The notes below the pieces were generated by a model, which was not told the DNA's origin, made no database searches, and saw only the letters and a program-made list of their open reading frames with translations. Positions 6,942 to 7,790 of a stretch of DNA of 7,790 bases are shown one piece after another. How positions within the stretch are numbered: position 1 is the first letter of the stretch; each line of letters starts with the position of its first letter. The position numbers and the translations under genes were made by a program. Origin of the DNA: Deltaproteobacteria bacterium (GTDB lineage Bacteria; Desulfobacterota; Anaeroferrophillalia; Anaeroferrophillales; Tharpellaceae); NCBI GenBank assembly GCA_030640695.1, contig DAOWIX010000062.1, forward strand, positions 1 through 7,790, in the 5' to 3' direction.

Positions 6942-7658
6942 ATGCTGAAAATTGTCGATAAGAAAAGAAATGGCTTTACCTTGATTGAATTGCTTCTGGT
7001 GATGGCGATTATCGGCCTTTTGCTGGCCCTGATTGTTCCCCGGGCGCAGCGGGCCCGGCTTGATGCCAAGTTTGCCGAGGTTCGGCAATGTGGTTCTGAG
7101 ATCGCCGCAACGATCATGATCTGGGCTGAGGATAAGGCTCGTAACCAATATGGTAGCACTAATTTTACAACCAAAGATTTTATCTATTCGGATATTGAGC
7201 TGATTGAACCGGAGTTTACAAACTATAAGTTGTCTGGTAAGTATACTGGTAACGAAGCTTTTGATGGGGTTCAGGCGCTTATGTCAGTCGAACAAAGACC
7301 CAAGAACCCGTTCAATTTTGTTGACTATTTCGCCAAAACAAACGATGATCAGGTGGTTCGGGAAGAGTCCGTCGTTTATGACGAGTATGAACTGCCGGTT
7401 CCGAGTAAAAAGCCTGGCCTCCTCTTTTTCGCGGTTCAGCCCGACCCGGTTTTGCAGGAGTATCTTAACTTTTACCTGCTCTATACCGCCACCGTCGCCG
7501 TCGATGCTGAGACTGGTAGCTGGTATGGCGAGATGGATCACGAAAAGTATCAAGGTTTGCGCCACGGCATCTTCGTCGCCCGGCTCTACGACGACCAGGA
7601 GTACGGCGGTAGCGAGGAGAACCTCTTCGACTGGCGTCAGCAGCAGATGGGGAAGTGA
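6942..7658 (+). CDS. Large prepilin-like protein with type IV prepilin N-terminus
   Basis: A 238-residue protein with a short basic leader (KKRNG) and a prepilin peptidase site between Gly11 and Phe12. After cleavage, Glu16 is at mature position +5 and a hydrophobic helix runs to about residue 32, with Pro33 at mature +22, both classic type IV pilin features. The remaining ~205 residues form an acidic, aromatic-rich C-terminal domain with no recognised motif. The mature form of about 227 residues is larger than most major pilins, so a minor pilin or pseudopilin is as likely as the main fibre subunit. It has only one visible cysteine (QCGSE), so no intramolecular pilin disulfide loop can form. 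It follows mshG by 56 bases with a weak AGG before the ATG. Prepilin N-terminus is certain; role and subtype (MshB-like, MshA-like or GspG/H-like) are open. Confidence 0.85.
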   Translation: MLKIVDKKRNGFTLIELLLVMAIIGLLLALIVPRAQRARLDAKFAEVRQCGSEIAATIMIWAEDKARNQYGSTNFTTKDFIYSDIELIEPEFTNYKLSGKYTGNEAFDGVQALMSVEQRPKNPFNFVDYFAKTNDDQVVREESVVYDEYELPVPSKKPGLLFFAVQPDPVLQEYLNFYLLYTATVAVDAETGSWYGEMDHEKYQGLRHGIFVARLYDDQEYGGSEENLFDWRQQQMGK

Positions 7659-7674
7659 TTCAATCGACCATATT

Positions 7675-7687
7675 ACTATAAAATAGT
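7675..7687. repeat. Small AT-rich inverted repeat after the pilin gene
   Basis: ACTAT and ATAGT are separated by AAA. No T run follows, so it is a weak terminator candidate at best. A direct repeat AGTGTAA occurs nearby at 7685-7691 and 7698-7704. Neither has a recognised function. Confidence 0.3.
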
Positions 7688-7741
7688 GTAACTATTCAGT
7701 GTAAGTAAAAAATTGTCAAGTATTGATATTTTTAGCAAATT

Positions 7742-7790
7742 CTGGGGACATAACCTGATTCTCCGAAGGAAATCGGGATTGTGTACCCTG
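7742..7790. repeat. Long imperfect palindrome, REP-like or mobile-element end
   Basis: Two 23-base arms (7742-7764 and 7768-7790) flank the loop GAA and can form 20 base pairs, two of them G-U, with two single-base bulges and two mismatches. The left arm starts CTGGGGACATAA and the right arm ends TTGTGTACCCTG at the very window edge. From memory, hairpins opening with TCTGGGGACA are common dispersed repeats in Desulfobacterota and some gammaproteobacteria, often near genes for REP-associated tyrosine (Y1/IS200-like) transposases. It is therefore either a lone repeat copy or the edge of an element continuing to the right. The pairing is seen directly; the identity is an inference. Confidence 0.6.

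Noticed and set aside
7204..7686. 160-codon plus-strand open frame overlapping the pilin gene
   Set aside because: It is a shifted frame of the pilin gene, rich in Ser/Arg with no domain; the pilin frame has a proper prepilin N-terminus.
7675..7710. Rho-independent terminator after the pilin gene
   Set aside because: The stem is five A/T-rich pairs and is followed by no T run; the operon may continue beyond the window.
7713..7741. TTGTCA box and AT-rich stretch as a promoter directed rightwards
   Set aside because: The -35-like box is fair, but no acceptable -10 hexamer occurs at normal spacing.

Overview
The window carries one compact, all-plus-strand gene cluster for a type IV pilus / type II secretion-like envelope machine. 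Its gene order is closest to the MSHA (mannose-sensitive haemagglutinin) pilus locus. In order: the 3' end of a PilO/GspM/MshJ-like alignment protein (1-405), a PilP/GspC/MshK-like secretin-contacting protein (407-1081), an MshL-like lipoprotein secretin (1071 or 1098-2621), a membrane-anchored TPR protein resembling MshN (2618-3868), an MshE-type assembly ATPase (3992-5647), an MshG/GspF/PilC-type platform protein (5647-6885) and a large prepilin-type protein (6942-7658). The secretin and its lipobox imply a diderm bacterium. Balanced base composition, the MSHA-like layout and the repeat-like palindrome at the right edge suggest a Desulfobacterota ('deltaproteobacterial') or related proteobacterial host. 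That is an inference and cannot be settled from this window.

The first four genes are translationally packed (gaps or overlaps of a few bases). A 123-base gap (3869-3991) then separates them from mshE. It holds a candidate sigma-70-like promoter and several small hairpins, the last ending just before the mshE ribosome binding site. mshE and mshG overlap by one base, and the pilin gene follows 56 bases later. The 132 bases after the pilin gene hold no gene. They hold short repeats and, from 7742 to the window edge, a long imperfect palindrome that looks like a dispersed REP-like repeat or the end of a mobile element.

Together the proteins would form an envelope-spanning machine: alignment proteins in the inner membrane and periplasm, a secretin pore in the outer membrane, a cytoplasmic ATPase driving a GspF-type platform, and a prepilin as substrate. 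The clearest regulatory inference is that the ATPase N-terminus carries two 24-residue MshEN motifs separated by exactly five residues. This is the known cyclic-di-GMP-binding arrangement, so pilus extension is probably tuned by c-di-GMP. The locus differs from the Vibrio MSHA order in lacking mshM between secretin and TPR gene and mshF after mshG. I see no wholly unknown system here; the points most worth checking are the leader before mshE, the secretin start codon and the terminal palindrome.
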